Notes: generated by a model from the letters alone, not told the origin. Shown: positions 51,612 through 62,594, counted from the first letter of the stretch. The stretch: 64,000 nt of DNA from Nemertoderma westbladi (GCA_032718475.1 JAUCBJ010007720.1:1-64000); one strand, 5' to 3'. Numbers and translations are program-made.

Positions 51612-53428
51612 ATGCTGACGACAGCAGGCAATCATCCCAGGCATGGAGATCGATCAACTTGCTTGCTGGTCGAAAAACCCAACCAACCACCAAGGTTAAG
51701 GCTGAATCACCAGCCGATCGCCTCAATGGTTGGAAGGCCCACTTTGAAAAGCTCCTCAATAATGACAGGGTATTGCCTGATAACTTTATAGATGTAAAAG
51801 TGTCTGAGTCTGTACTCCCAGATATTCCCATTGATGATATCTCCTTTGCAGAAGTGAAGGCTGCTGCAAAGAGCATTAAGACCAATCGTGCCAGTGGAGT
51901 AGATGGTGTTCCCCCTGAGGTCTTTAAAATACCTGAGTGTTTAAAGCTCATCTATCCCATCATAGTAGACATGTACCGAACAACAAGAGTCCCACAAGAA
52001 ATGAAAACGAATAAGTTGGTGCCAGTTCCCAAGAAGGGCAACCTGACACTCTATGGTTCTTTTCGGGGAATCTCATTGATCTCGATTGCTGCAAAGCTAT
52101 ACAATAGAATTCTATTAAATCGCATCAGGGATCCCATTGAGAGACTGCTCCGTGGAAATCAGAATGGGTTCCGTAAAGGTCGTGGGACCATGGAGCCCAT
52201 TTTGGCACTTAGAAGGATAATTGAAGAGTTATCAAAAAAGAAAGACAGGCATCTGGCTGTTATCTTTGTTGACTTCTTCAAGGCCTTTGATTCAGTCTCT
52301 CGCTCACGTATGTTCAGCATACTTTCATTATATGGGATTCCTGATGAAATTATTGCAGCAATCAGATCAGTATACGATGGTTCGACAACATTTGTGTCTA
52401 CTGTTGACGGTGACACAGAACCATTTGAAGTGTTATGGGGCGTGCTCCAGGGAGACACACTTGCACCATTCTTGTTCATAATTGTTGTTGACTATGTTCT
52501 ACGCATGTCCTTAGATCATCATAATGATGATGGGGTGATGATAACTCCACCTACTGGCTCCAGAAGTCGAGGAAATCCTGCCAAGTACCTAACTAATCTA
52601 GACTTTGCTGATGACTTAGGAGTACTCTCAGAATCACTAGAGGGAGCCCAACGGCTCCTCAGCTCATTAGAACATGCTGCTTATAGTGTTGGTCTTTTTA
52701 TTAACTCTAGAAAGACCAAAATTCTGACAGTTAACTTTGAAAGTCCTCAGCAAGTCTCTGATCGGATGAGCATAAGCTCAAAAGATGGTATGCTTGAGCA
52801 TGTGGATGACTTCTGTTACCTGGGATCATGGATTCGGAAGTCAGGTGAGGACCTTCGAATACGTAAGGAAAAGGCATGGGCAGCCTTGAATAGGCTTTCC
52901 AGGATTTGGAAGTCACCGAGAATTAATCGGAAACTTAAGGTCCGATTATTTAGAGCAGCAGTAGTTCCAGTACTTCTCTATGGGAGTCCATGCTGGGCTC
53001 TAACTGCTGAGGACACCAAATCTCTGGATGGCACATTCACAAGAAAGCTACGCCGGGTTCATTGTGTCAAGTACAATGCACACATCTCCAACCAGACACT
53101 ATATAGCATTGGAGGTGTCTCATTGGTTCCCCCAAGCTTGACCCTAGAACAAAATCGCCTCCGCTTTGCAGGACATTGCCTTCGCATTGAGGACCAGCCA
53201 GTGCATAATCTTGTACTTTGGCAGCCTCATGGAGTGAATAAGCATGGTGGACAGCCCATGACTTTCTTGAGACGCATCTTAAAGGACACTGGCCTTGAAG
53301 ATGCGGATGATTTAGCAAATGTCATGGATGATAGGGAGTTGTGGTGGTGCAATTTTGTCGATAAGCCGGCACAGCATTCTTAAAAGTGCAGCTGCAATGC
53401 AGCATGCCGATCCTAGTAGTAGTAGTAG
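51612..53428 (+). mobile_element. Family A non-LTR retrotransposon, RT portion, TAG tail
   Basis: Begins abruptly at the ADDSRQSSQAW region, so it is 5'-truncated, and ends with the family-typical ATGCAGCATGCCGATCC followed by (TAG)4. The base right after the tail is a short remnant of the 32-bp minisatellite (53429-53540). The left flank is the CR1-like fragment, so the two flanks do not match and no target-site duplication is seen. Confidence 0.9.
51659..53383 (+). CDS. Family A reverse transcriptase, 574 codons, uninterrupted
   Basis: Reads from LLAGRKTQPTTKVKAES through ASGVDGVPPEVF, VPVPKKGN, GFRKGRGTMEP, VIFVDFFKAFDSV, WGVLQGDTLAPF, LDFADDLGVL (FADD intact), YLGSWIRKSGED, LLYGSPCWALT, NRLRFAGHCLR, VLWQPHG and GQPMTFLRRILKDTGL to the terminal HS-stop. 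The domain order is RT palm, thumb, then a C-terminal block of the type seen in RTE-like elements. The TTG at the start is not natural, because the frame is entered by 5' truncation. The endonuclease part is represented at 55.8-57.5 kb in another copy. Confidence 0.92.
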   Translation: MLAGRKTQPTTKVKAESPADRLNGWKAHFEKLLNNDRVLPDNFIDVKVSESVLPDIPIDDISFAEVKAAAKSIKTNRASGVDGVPPEVFKIPECLKLIYPIIVDMYRTTRVPQEMKTNKLVPVPKKGNLTLYGSFRGISLISIAAKLYNRILLNRIRDPIERLLRGNQNGFRKGRGTMEPILALRRIIEELSKKKDRHLAVIFVDFFKAFDSVSRSRMFSILSLYGIPDEIIAAIRSVYDGSTTFVSTVDGDTEPFEVLWGVLQGDTLAPFLFIIVVDYVLRMSLDHHNDDGVMITPPTGSRSRGNPAKYLTNLDFADDLGVLSESLEGAQRLLSSLEHAAYSVGLFINSRKTKILTVNFESPQQVSDRMSISSKDGMLEHVDDFCYLGSWIRKSGEDLRIRKEKAWAALNRLSRIWKSPRINRKLKVRLFRAAVVPVLLYGSPCWALTAEDTKSLDGTFTRKLRRVHCVKYNAHISNQTLYSIGGVSLVPPSLTLEQNRLRFAGHCLRIEDQPVHNLVLWQPHGVNKHGGQPMTFLRRILKDTGLEDADDLANVMDDRELWWCNFVDKPAQHS

Positions 53429-53540
53429 GCATGGCTCTAATAATGTTAATTGAGATGATAAAGTCATGGCTCTAATAATGGTATTGGAGATAAAGCCATG
53501 GCTCTAATAATATTATTGGAGATAAAGCCATGGCTCTAAT
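53429..53540. repeat. Remnant of the 32-bp minisatellite next to family A
   Basis: Four units of the GGCTCTAATAATGTTATT... type, including TCATGGCTCTAATAATGG and GGAGATAAAGCCATGGCTC. They are of the same family as the array at 16.7-24.6 kb and follow the TAG tail directly. Confidence 0.9.
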
Positions 53541-53690
53541 CTATCTCGCTACTTCCCATTTTCAGTAAAATGTACGAAAAAATAATTTATGTACAACTTC
53601 AAAATTATCTGGATCGCTTTTCAATACTAACACCCTGTCAATTTGGTTTTCGGAAAAATACTTCCACTTTCTCTGCGATTTTAACTGTAA
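53541..53690 (+). pseudogene. Jockey/CR1-like RT fragment, left half
   Basis: Encodes SLLPIFSKMYEKIIYVQLQN, then CQFGFRKNTST, the RT finger motifs of Jockey/CR1-type elements. It stops at the TTAACTGTAA duplication where a family B element is inserted, and continues beyond it at 54914. Confidence 0.75.
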
Positions 53691-54913
53691 TATAGACATC
53701 TGTCTACCATCTGTTAACATAGAGAAACTACTGCGTAAGAGCCAAAACGGATTTCGACCAAGTAGATCAACAATAGCTCAGATACTTGCACTACGGAGAC
53801 TGATTGAAGGAATTAAGTCAAATAATCTCTCCGCAGTCATGTCTTTTGTGGGCTTCAAGAAGGCATTCGACTCCATCCATAGAGATAAAATGCTTGAAAT
53901 CCTAAGAGCTTATGGAATACCAGAAGTAATCGTTGCTGGCATTGGATTGTTATATTGTAACACAGAAGCACAGGTACTCTCACCAGATGGTGAAACTGAG
54001 TTTTTCTAAATCCTGGCTGGCGTACTGCAAGGTGACACATTAGCACCATTACTATTTGTAATTGTACTGGATTACGCAATGAGGATGGCCACAAAGGGTG
54101 AAGATCTGGGATTCACACTTCAAGAACGCAGAAGTAGTAGATATAAGGCAACTACAGTCACAGACACCGACTTTGCGGATGACATCGCCCTGCTCTCTAA
54201 TACGCTAGCAGATGCACAGTTTCTACTAAATAAAGTGGAGAGGGCTGCTAAGGAGGTTGGATTGCATATAAATGCTACCAAGACCGAATTCATGACTTTT
54301 AATGTTGATGGAAACTTTACAACCATTGATAATAATCAACTAAGGAAGGTTGATGACTTCCAGTACCTAGGATCATGGACATAGAAGTTAGGAAAGCAAA
54401 GGCTTGGGTAGCTCTATCAAAAATGGATACCATCTGGAATTCAGATCTCTCCAGGCACCTGAAGACTAAGTTCTTTCGAGCCACAGTGGAAAGTGTATTT
54501 TTATACAGGGGTGAGACCTGGACACTGACTAAATCACTTGAACAACGAATCGATGGTTGCTACACAAGACTACTAAGGGCAGCCCTAAACATCAGCTGGA
54601 GACAACACATGACAAACACCGAGCTTTATTGTACAATACCACCTGTATCAACCACCCTCTGTGAACGCAGATTAAGATTCAGTGGGCACTGATGGCGAAG
54701 TAAAGACGAGGTCATACCAGATCTACTTTTCTGGCAACCAACTCATGGAAAGCGTAGTCGTGGATGACCGGCCATAACATATATAGATCAACTTGAAAGG
54801 GATACTGAACTTGGGAGAAACGAAATTGCGACAACTATGGAGAATTGGGAAGCCTGGAAGGATCTCATTTCCACTGTCCGAGTTTGCTCGACCTAGAAGT
54901 AGTAGTTAACTGT
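53681..54913 (+). mobile_element. Family B non-LTR retrotransposon with 10-bp TSD
   Basis: The body 53691-54903 is bounded by TTAACTGTAA at 53681-53690 and 54904-54913. It is 5'-truncated and ends with AGAAGTAGTAG. The RT is broken: SQNGFRPSRSTIAQILALRR, then VGFKKAFDSIHRDKM (the catalytic Asp-Phe has become Gly-Phe), a stop near 54009, GVLQGDTLAPLLF, DTDFADDIALLSNTL (FADD intact), YLGSW with a deletion and frameshift at 54370, and FLYRGETWTL, then a stop near 54692 in the FSGH block. Its last 500 bp are nearly identical to the copy at 7.4-7.9 kb. Confidence 0.9.
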
Positions 54914-55550
54914 AAAATAAAAAATTAAGTTAGTTCTGGATTCCAAATCATCCAGATGCGCAATATACATTGATCTCAAAAAAAGCGTTCGACACGCTCA
55001 ACCACTCGATATTACTACAAAAACTGAAAAAACTGAAAACTGGAAAACAGAACTCAATTTGTATCCCTTAACAATAAAATCCAATCGCCGATTCTGAAAA
55101 TTACTTTGGGACTCCCCAAGGATCTATCTTATCACCTTTGCTGTTTTTACTCTATATAAATGATCTTCCTAACGTATCTAACCTACTAACTACTCTATTC
55201 GCTGACGACACCACATTACTGAACCACAATATTGACATTGACCGACTAATAACAACAACAAACACAGAACTTGACAAGATTTCGGACTGGCTCGAAGACA
55301 ATAGACTATCCCTCAATATGACGAAGACAGAATACACTATATTTACTAACTGCCTACTAACTATTGGTCTTACTAAAATAAAAATTAAATCTTCTGAGAT
55401 CAAGCAAGTACAGCATGCGAAATTTCTTGGTATCTGGCTAGAAGACAAATTGAAATGGAAAACCCATAAAAGGTACATATTAAACAAAATTTCCCGCTCA
55501 GCTGGTTTATTCTATAAGTTAAGACAAGACATATCTTCCCATCCCAGATC
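54914..55550 (+). pseudogene. Jockey/CR1-like RT fragment, right half
   Basis: Continues the RT begun at 53541: IYIDLKKAFDTLNHSILLQKL, then after a short loss LGLPQGSILSPLLFLLYINDL, LFADDTTLL (catalytic FADD), LSLNMTKTEYTIF and FLGIWLEDKLKW. The 3' end is cut at about 55550 by a family A fragment on the opposite strand. Several small lesions show that it is dead. Confidence 0.8.
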
Positions 55551-57496
55551 ATTTCATTTCTTGTGGGACTCTTGTTGTTCTGTATATGTCTACTATGATG
55601 GGATAGATGAGCTTTAAACACTCAGGTATTTTAAAGATCTCAGGGGGAACACCATCTACTCCACTGGCACGATTGGTCTTAATGCTCTTTGCAGCAGCCT
55701 TCACTTCTGCAAAGGAGATATCACCAATGGGAATATCTGGGAGTACAGACTCAGACACTTTTGCTTCTATAAAGTTATCAGGCAATAAATACCCTATCAT
55801 TATTGAGGAGCTTTTCAAAGTGGGCCTTCCAACCATTGAGGCGATCGGCTGGTGATTCAGCCTTAACCTTGGTGGTTGGTTGCCTTTTTCGACCAGCAAG
55901 CAAGTTGATCGATCTCCATGCCTGGGATGATTGCCTGCTGTCGTCAGCATCATTGATGGCATCAACCTGTTGGTTTATTAGCTCCTGTAAATTAACAGAA
56001 TACTGCCTGTTCAGGGACCTAGATGCAGCCTTAACTGCATTCTTGGCCACTGTAGTCTGTTTGAGTCGGGACTCTTTCTGCACCTTGTAGAGGTCATTTC
56101 GGCACTTCTGAATTTTGTTGTCAGTCCCGGGGGCCCGTTTCCTGTTTCGAGGGTATACAGGAACTGTTTCTGCAGCTGCTAACTTAACTGCCTCTGTGAA
56201 GGCAGTATAGCCCTCACAGTGATCTGCCGCCTCAGAGGCAAGAGCCTCATACCTGTTGCTCAGCTGTAGTGTGAAGCTGGATCTCACACTTGGCTGTTGC
56301 AACAGAGAGGACCAGTCATGCCGCGGCAAGGCAGATTTCGTTGTTCTGCTAGCACGCAGACTAAGTCTTACCTTGGCCACAATATGGCGGTGATCACTGG
56401 AGAAGGGTCGTAGTGTAAATGCATTACAGTCTTGTATAGAGCTCCTGTATTTCCTACGAAACAGGATATGGTCTATCTGGGACTTGTGACCACTGGGTCC
56501 ACTATGAGTCCATAGCTTTCCAATTTGCTTCTTGAACTGGGTTCCAGCCGAAAACAATCCATTTCCAGAGATAAAATCCTGAAGATGGACGGAATTTCGG
56601 TTAACACTATTGCTATAGACCCAGGGCGATGTAGGTGATTGATGCAGACTTGCATTAAAGTCTCCCAGGAATGTTAAGAATGCATGCTGATCCACTCCAT
56701 CAGTAGCTGCTTGTAGATTCTGGTAGAAATTTTCCACGTCCTCTACAGGGGCAACACTAGTTGGAGAGTAGCACACAATCAGAACTACCTTAGGAAACTT
56801 CTTAGCCAGTCTTCCAGAACATGAGAAGTGGCAACGGATGATGCGGTTAGAGATTTGGTCTATTTTGTCCAATGCTGCATGTGCAGTTGGATTCATCAAT
56901 AGACCAATTCCACCATTGCCACTATCATCTGCTGAAGCGAGGGCGAGTCGCCAACCGCCCCCCATGTCCTTAATCAGAACCACATCAGTCTGTCCAGTCT
57001 GCATTCGGTGCTCTTGAACACCCACTGCACTAAGAGAAAGCTTATCTGCCAAGGCAGTCAGCTCACCTTGTCGCATTGGGGACCCGAGTGTTAGGGTGTT
57101 GACTGAGGCTAATCTAGTGACTTGCCTCAGATTCACCAATGGCTTTGTTGCTCGGGGTGGAACATGAGAGTAGCCTCCAACTCCAGAAACCCTCTCCCCA
57201 TCACAATCTGGCCTCCCTGGTGACCCAGGCTTTGGGCCAGAAAGGTCATCAGGAAAGGGACTCAAAGAATTGTTGGCTGCTCTCTCTCCAGGAGGGGGTG
57301 AGACAGGCAGCCAGTCAGGAGTTAACTGACGCCTGTGAGGCCGATTGTGTCCAGTAATTCCACTGGCCTCTAGTGGCCGGACCTCCGCATTGCTAATGTA
57401 ATCCATAGTGGGGGTTGGGGGGTGCTTTTTTGCCGAGTCAGCTCTCGGGGCAAATACCACACCCTGGTTTGCCATCCCACAGGGTGGGTGTCGCAA
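55549..57496 (-). CDS. Family A APE-type endonuclease and start of RT
   Basis: The 572-codon frame opens with a Pro/Arg-rich leader of about 125 residues, then the endonuclease: N133 in SVNTLTLGSP, E162 in VGVQEHRMQ, D279 and N281 in FLGDFNASL, D342 in SQIDHILF, and S-D-H at 367-369 (FSSDHRHIV). These are the recognised catalytic and metal-binding positions of the AP-endonuclease-like domain that nicks target DNA. A basic linker follows. After the LLNNDRV region a frameshift sends the protein into a second frame (55965-55549) with ASGVDGVPPEIF and YRTTRVPQEMK. The start at 57496 is simply the first Met and could be later. Confidence 0.85.
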
Positions 57497-57880
57497 TGGA
57501 GTCAGATATGAGGCCCATCACCCATATCTACTCTGGCGCACATGACCCACCATTGACTGTTGCAGCTCTTGCCCTGTACCCTTGCTGCCAGGTGCAGGTC
57601 GCAGTGAAGTGCTCTCAGAGTGGACATGAGAACACTCTACTCCTGACCAGCCATTGGTAGATCACCATCTGCCTGGTCAGGCCATATACCCCTGCAACCA
57701 AGTATATGGGGCCTTAATCCAGGACCAAGGGCGTCCTTATCCCAGAACGAAGGGGGTCCTAGTTACAGGACCAGATTTGCCCTAGTAAAAGGGTCTATGC
57801 AGCTACAGGTGGCACCTCCTTTATGCTGCATGGAGGTGGCAAGTTTTCTTGATCAATGAACTAGAATACCTGACCTGACC
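55551..57880 (-). mobile_element. Family A retrotransposon, 5' half (inverted relative to its neighbour)
   Basis: On the minus strand this holds the 5' untranslated region, the endonuclease ORF and the first part of RT, ending at the RVPQEMK codons near 55551. The 3' portion is missing, which is unusual for target-primed insertion. The next piece (58.04-59.94 kb) is the 3' half of the same family on the plus strand, and the two share about 450 bp of overlap. The left boundary of the 5'-UTR near 57880 is approximate. Confidence 0.8.
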
Positions 57881-58039
57881 TGGTTATAGTTAGTTATAAT
57901 GTTAGTTATAGTCAGTTATAGTTATAAATTGCAAGTGACTCGGTAAAATATCGCAGGCCACTGTAACTAACGTGACTTGCTTAGGCTATAAAATCGATGT
58001 TAATTACCTGAGATGTTATCAAGGTTAAGCCTAAGCTTA
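57881..58039. other. Junction between the two family A halves
   Basis: Contains short TTATAGTTAGTTATAATG repeats and about 100 bp of unassigned sequence. The turning point of the inverted arrangement lies in this interval. Confidence 0.45.
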
Positions 58040-59943
58040 GCGATGCTGAGCTGCATCTAGGTCCCTGAACAGGCAGTACTCTGTTAATCTACAGGAGCTA
58101 ATAAACCAACAGGTTGATGCCATCAATGATGCTGACGACAGCAGGCAATCATCCCAGGCATGGAAATCGATCAATCTGCTTACTGGGCGGAAAAGCCAAC
58201 CAACCACCAAGGTTAAGGCTGAATCACCAGCCGATCGCCTCAATGGTTGGAAAGCCCACTTTGAAAAGCTCCTCAATAATGACAGGGTATTGCCTGATAA
58301 CTTTATAGAAGTAAAAGTGTCTGAGTCTGTACTCCCAGATATTCCCATTGGCGATATCTCCTTTGCAGAAGTGAAGGCTGCTGCAAAGAGCATTAAGACC
58401 AATCGTGCCAGTGGAGTAGATGGTGTTCCCCCTGAGGTCTTTAAAATACCTGAGTGTTTAAAGCTCATTTATCCCATCATAGTAGACATGTACCGTACAA
58501 CAAGAGTCCCACAAGAAATGAAAACAAATAAGTTGGTGCCAGTTCCCAAGAAGGGCAACCTAACACTCTATGGTTCTTTTCGGGGAATCTCATTGATCTC
58601 GATTGCTGCAAAACTATACAATAGAATTCTATTAAATCGCATCAGGGATCCCATTGAGAGACTGCTACGTGGAAATCAGAATGGGTTCCGTAAAGGTCGT
58701 GGGACCATGGAGCCCATTTTGGCACTTAGAAGGATAATTGAAGAGTTATCAAAAAAGAAAGACAGGCATCTGGCTGTTATCTTTGTTGACTTCTTCAAGG
58801 CCTTTGATTCAGTCTCTCGCTCACGTATGTTCAGCATACTTTCATTATATGGGATTCCTGATGAAATTATTGCAGCAATCAGATCAGTATACGATGGTTC
58901 GACAACATTTGTGTCTACTGTTGACGGTGACACAGAACCATTTGAAGTGTTATGGGGCGTCCTCCAAGGAGACACACTTGCACCATTCTTTTTCATTATT
59001 GTGGTTGACTATGTTCTACGCATGTCCTTAGATCATCATAATGATGATGGGGTGATGATAACTCCACCTACTGGCTCCAGAAGTCGAGGAAATCCTGCCA
59101 AGTACCTAACTGATCTAGACTTTGCTGATGACTTAGGAGTACTCTCAGAATCATTAGAGGGAGCCCAGCGGCTCCTCAGCTCATTAGAACATGCTGCTTC
59201 TAGTGTTGGTCTTTTTATTAACTCCAGAAAGACCAAAATTCTGACAGTTAACTTTGAAAGTCCTCAGCAAGTCTCTGATCGGATGAGCATAAGCTCAAAG
59301 GATGGTATGCTTGAGCATGTGGACGACTTCTGTTACCTGGGATCATGGATCCGGAAGTCAGGTGAGGACCTTCGAATACGTAAGGGAAAGGCATGGGCAG
59401 CCTTGAATAGGCTTTCCAGGATTTGGAAGTCACCTAGAATTAATCGGAAACTTAAGGTCCGATTATTTAGAGCAGCAGTAGTTCCAGTACTCCTCTACGG
59501 GAGTCCATGCTGGGCTCTAACTGCTGAGGACACCAAATCTCTGGATGGCACATTCACAAGAATGCTACGCCGGGTACATTGTGTCAAGTACAATGCACAC
59601 ATCTCCAACCAGACACTATATAACATTGGAGGTGTCTCATTGGTTCCCCCAAGCTTGACACTAGAACAAAATCGCCTCCGCTTTGCAGGACATTGCTTTC
59701 GCCGTGAGGACCAGCCAGTGCATAATCTTGTACTTTGGCAGCCTCATGGAGTGAATAAGCATGGTGGACAGCCCATGACTTTCTTGAGACGCATCTTAAA
59801 GGACACTGGCCTTAAAGATGCGGATGATCTAGCAAATGTCATGGGTGATAGGGAGTTGTGGCGGTGCAATTTTGTTGACAAGCCGGCACAGCATTCTTAA
59901 AAATGCAGCTGCAATGCAGCATGCCGATCCTAGTAGTAGTAGT
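58040..59943 (+). mobile_element. Family A retrotransposon, 3' half with TAG tail
   Basis: Starts near GATGCTGAGCTGCATCTAGG, in the linker before RT, runs through RT and ends CATGCCGATCC then (TAG)4. It is nearly identical in sequence to the copies at 22 and 52 kb. The following TTACATATATTG is not repeated at the other end. Confidence 0.88.
58290..59900 (+). CDS. Family A reverse transcriptase, 536+ codons, intact RT
   Basis: Best-preserved RT of the family in the window. Catalytic Asp167 lies in IFVDFFKAFDSV, FADD is at residues 278-281 (LDFADDLGVLSES), the GVLQGDTLAPFF motif is at 223-234, and the YLGSWIRKSGEDLRIRKGK, LLYGSPCWALT and RLRFAGHCFRREDQP blocks lie toward the C-terminus. The frame is in fact open upstream of 58290 to about 58085 without an ATG. 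Because no stop or shift is present over 1.6 kb, the family has probably been active recently. Confidence 0.92.
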   Translation: MPDNFIEVKVSESVLPDIPIGDISFAEVKAAAKSIKTNRASGVDGVPPEVFKIPECLKLIYPIIVDMYRTTRVPQEMKTNKLVPVPKKGNLTLYGSFRGISLISIAAKLYNRILLNRIRDPIERLLRGNQNGFRKGRGTMEPILALRRIIEELSKKKDRHLAVIFVDFFKAFDSVSRSRMFSILSLYGIPDEIIAAIRSVYDGSTTFVSTVDGDTEPFEVLWGVLQGDTLAPFFFIIVVDYVLRMSLDHHNDDGVMITPPTGSRSRGNPAKYLTDLDFADDLGVLSESLEGAQRLLSSLEHAASSVGLFINSRKTKILTVNFESPQQVSDRMSISSKDGMLEHVDDFCYLGSWIRKSGEDLRIRKGKAWAALNRLSRIWKSPRINRKLKVRLFRAAVVPVLLYGSPCWALTAEDTKSLDGTFTRMLRRVHCVKYNAHISNQTLYNIGGVSLVPPSLTLEQNRLRFAGHCFRREDQPVHNLVLWQPHGVNKHGGQPMTFLRRILKDTGLKDADDLANVMGDRELWRCNFVDKPAQHS

Positions 59944-60300
59944 TACATATATTGAATCTTGCAACGCAAGCTTTCTAATGATATGAAAAATTCTTCACTA
60001 ATGTGAAGAATGGCAACGATAGGATATGTGCAATTTCACAAAAGACACTTATAAAACGCTTGTAAAAACAAATTTATAGACAATATCGAAAATTCCGGCT
60101 TCATAGTAACAACCACGGTGAGTGGAACTAGTTGTGTTTCAATTTTCAAGCAATATGATAAAGATTTGTAGAAAAATCTAGGGGTGGGCGTGTCCGTGTC
60201 ATCAGAAAATATTTTCAGGGATGGGGGGGGGGGGGGGGGGGGGGGGGGTCCGTGTCATCAGAAAATTACACTATATTACGGGTCATGGTTGATATTAATG
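59944..60300. repeat. GTCCGTGTCATCAG repeat with long G run
   Basis: GTCCGTGTCATCAGAAAAT occurs twice, on either side of a G homopolymer of about 26 bases (60222-60247). The flanking TATATTACGGGTCATGG is shared, with few changes, with the copy near 8.49 kb. The rest of the interval has no feature. Confidence 0.7.
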
Positions 60301-62590
60301 AGATAGAAGAGATTCACCACTTCCCAAAAGAACGGTGTTTATTCAAATTAGAATATATTGGACATTAATGTCCGCCCTGCACTGCACGGTCTTCATCCAG
60401 TCAAAATAAACTACAGCAACGAAATCCCTAATATAAACTAGAAACTTGTAATTTGTTCTAGCTATATGGTCACGATGAGGTTATATAATATTTATCACAC
60501 CAATAACAGGCCTGGTTTGGTTAGGGTAAGTGTCATCCACAAATTAAGGATGTCATCCTCAAATTAAGGTTGTTATTCTCAAATCAAATCAAAATCTATA
60601 TTCTCATTTCGTGATGTATTAAAATTAATTATATCCCATCCCATGTTCTCTCTTTTGACTTTAGCAGCTGCAGGTCAGCGCAACCATCAAATGGGAGATT
60701 CACTTTAAGGCCTGAGTACCCACCCCCCCCCCCCCCTGGTCAATATTTAAAATGTCTGTTTGTTATTTAGCCCTTGTTGGCAAACATGTTGTTTGCTATT
60801 TAATGAGGATTTAAAATCTGAAAAGCGCTTAGCGAAACCTATTTTAGTTCTCGAGTTATCGCTGTTTTCCTGTATGACGGTCTGTCAGTCAAATTGTAAG
60901 ACAGACAGACAACCGACAGACTGGCTAGATTCTACCAAACCTTAAAATTGACATTGGAAATGAAATCAGCGACCCCGAAACCCCCAAAATGAACTTTTTA
61001 GCCCGGTGATGTGATCTCATCATGCCTGAAATAATTAACCAACTAGACCACAGACAGCCAGTTCTGGCGGGAAGGTTTAAACTTTGAAGGCTACTATCTC
61101 GGAATGACATTTTTTATTATTCAAAATACTACTCCTCCACCATTTTTCATTTTTATTTTTGGCTCATTCGAAAGGGTTTCGACGGTTCTTTTAAAGTTAT
61201 CGGTTGAAATTTTTATAATTCTGCAGGATGCATTTACAGCCAATTTTTCAGATTAAAGCCAAAAATTTATTGAAATTATGCCTCATATTAAAAATTATTA
61301 ATTAAGTTTCATAAAAAGGCAAAACTAAAAATTGTAACCGATAACTTTTGTAGAGCTGACCTCCGTAATTCGAAAAAAATTGGTTTCAGACAATTTTACC
61401 TAAAATTGAATGACTAGTAGCATTTTAAACGCAAATCTTGTTTCATTCAATAGCCGCTAGAGGACGACTGGAAATTAGAAAAATTTTCGAAAAAACAAAT
61501 GCTTAGCCAAATGTTAACAGCCCATACTGTATAAAATTAAAATATTTTAATTTCAGTACAAATTTTAAAAAGGGTACTATACTCCGGCCTTAATTTGTAT
61601 CTAGCATATTGGACAAATGTCCCTTAAGAATATATCGAATGCATTTCTTATTGGACTGACGTTTGTCACCTGAAGTGTATCAATAATCTCAGTTGCATCC
61701 ATTCCAGTGTACAAATGTCACATTGATATTCTTAGGTAACAGCCGGTATAATAATTATGCATTCACTGACATCTGTAAATCTGTCCCCCGAAAATTTAGT
61801 TACATTTAATGCATTGTATGTGGTTACAAGCTGTATATATCAGAAGAATGTCCATTAAGAGATTCATTCTTCCCTTTAATTATTGGTCAATTATTTGTAC
61901 ATAATAATCTCTGTAGTATCAATAACCATTCCACTACTGTCAACATTGGTATCAGCTGGTAAATAATGAAGCCATTAACTGACATCTGTAAGTCTGTCCT
62001 CCAAAATTATACTTCATTCAATGTATGTGGTTTGTAAAATCTATATAAAAGTGTATTTCGCTTTTTCACTGAGCACAATAAACTTGTAAGTGGGGAGGCA
62101 TCGCATACTCGTAAGTCTAGGTGAGCCTTTGCATAGAGGTAGAAGTAGTGGAACTAGCCATTCGCCACTTAGCGGCCGACAGAGGAACTTCTGCCTGTGT
62201 GTAAAATTTATAAACTGTTAATAGACTACATGTGTACTACGTTGACTTCCATAGATTGAACGACTTATCAGCGTTCACAAATTTCCAATGAGAACGACAA
62301 TGACATATGGGTCCGTAAGTTATACCTCTAAGCTCAGGATCACTTTTTGATCCCCCCCAAAGACCCATGATTGATAAGGATCGACCCATATTTGGTGTTT
62401 ATTTTGCAATAAATTATTATACATAAACTGTACAATGTTAAAAATAGGTATTTTCCTTCTCTCAATAATTATGTTGGTTGAGGGTAAATCCAAGATCTCG
62501 GCACCAGAACCAAATACTGAATCACTTGAACGCAATGTAAGTATAGTGTAAAAGAATTAAATCGTTAATAAAGTACAGCACAGCTATAAT
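60301..62590. other. Non-coding stretch with a diverged tandem duplication
   Basis: A C run lies near 60722-60737. Between about 61.6 and 62.05 kb, two diverged copies of a segment share ACTGACATCTGTAA(A/G)TCTGTCC, ATTCAATGTATGTGGTT-like and TATCAATAA phrases. The second copy ends in CTATATAAAAGTG and CACAATAAACTTG, TATA-like and polyadenylation-like signals, so it could be a solitary LTR. This is weakly supported. No protein-coding gene is supported. Confidence 0.4.
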
Positions 62591-62594
62591 ATAT

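Noticed and set aside
51612-51951. N-terminal extension of the minus-strand CR1-like reading frame
   Set aside because: These residues are the antisense of the family A element that truncates it; only the part left of 51.61 kb resembles an RT.
61620-62100. Solo LTR with TATA and polyadenylation signals
   Set aside because: The signals are common by chance in AT-rich DNA and no terminal TG/CA or target-site duplication was found; kept only as a note.
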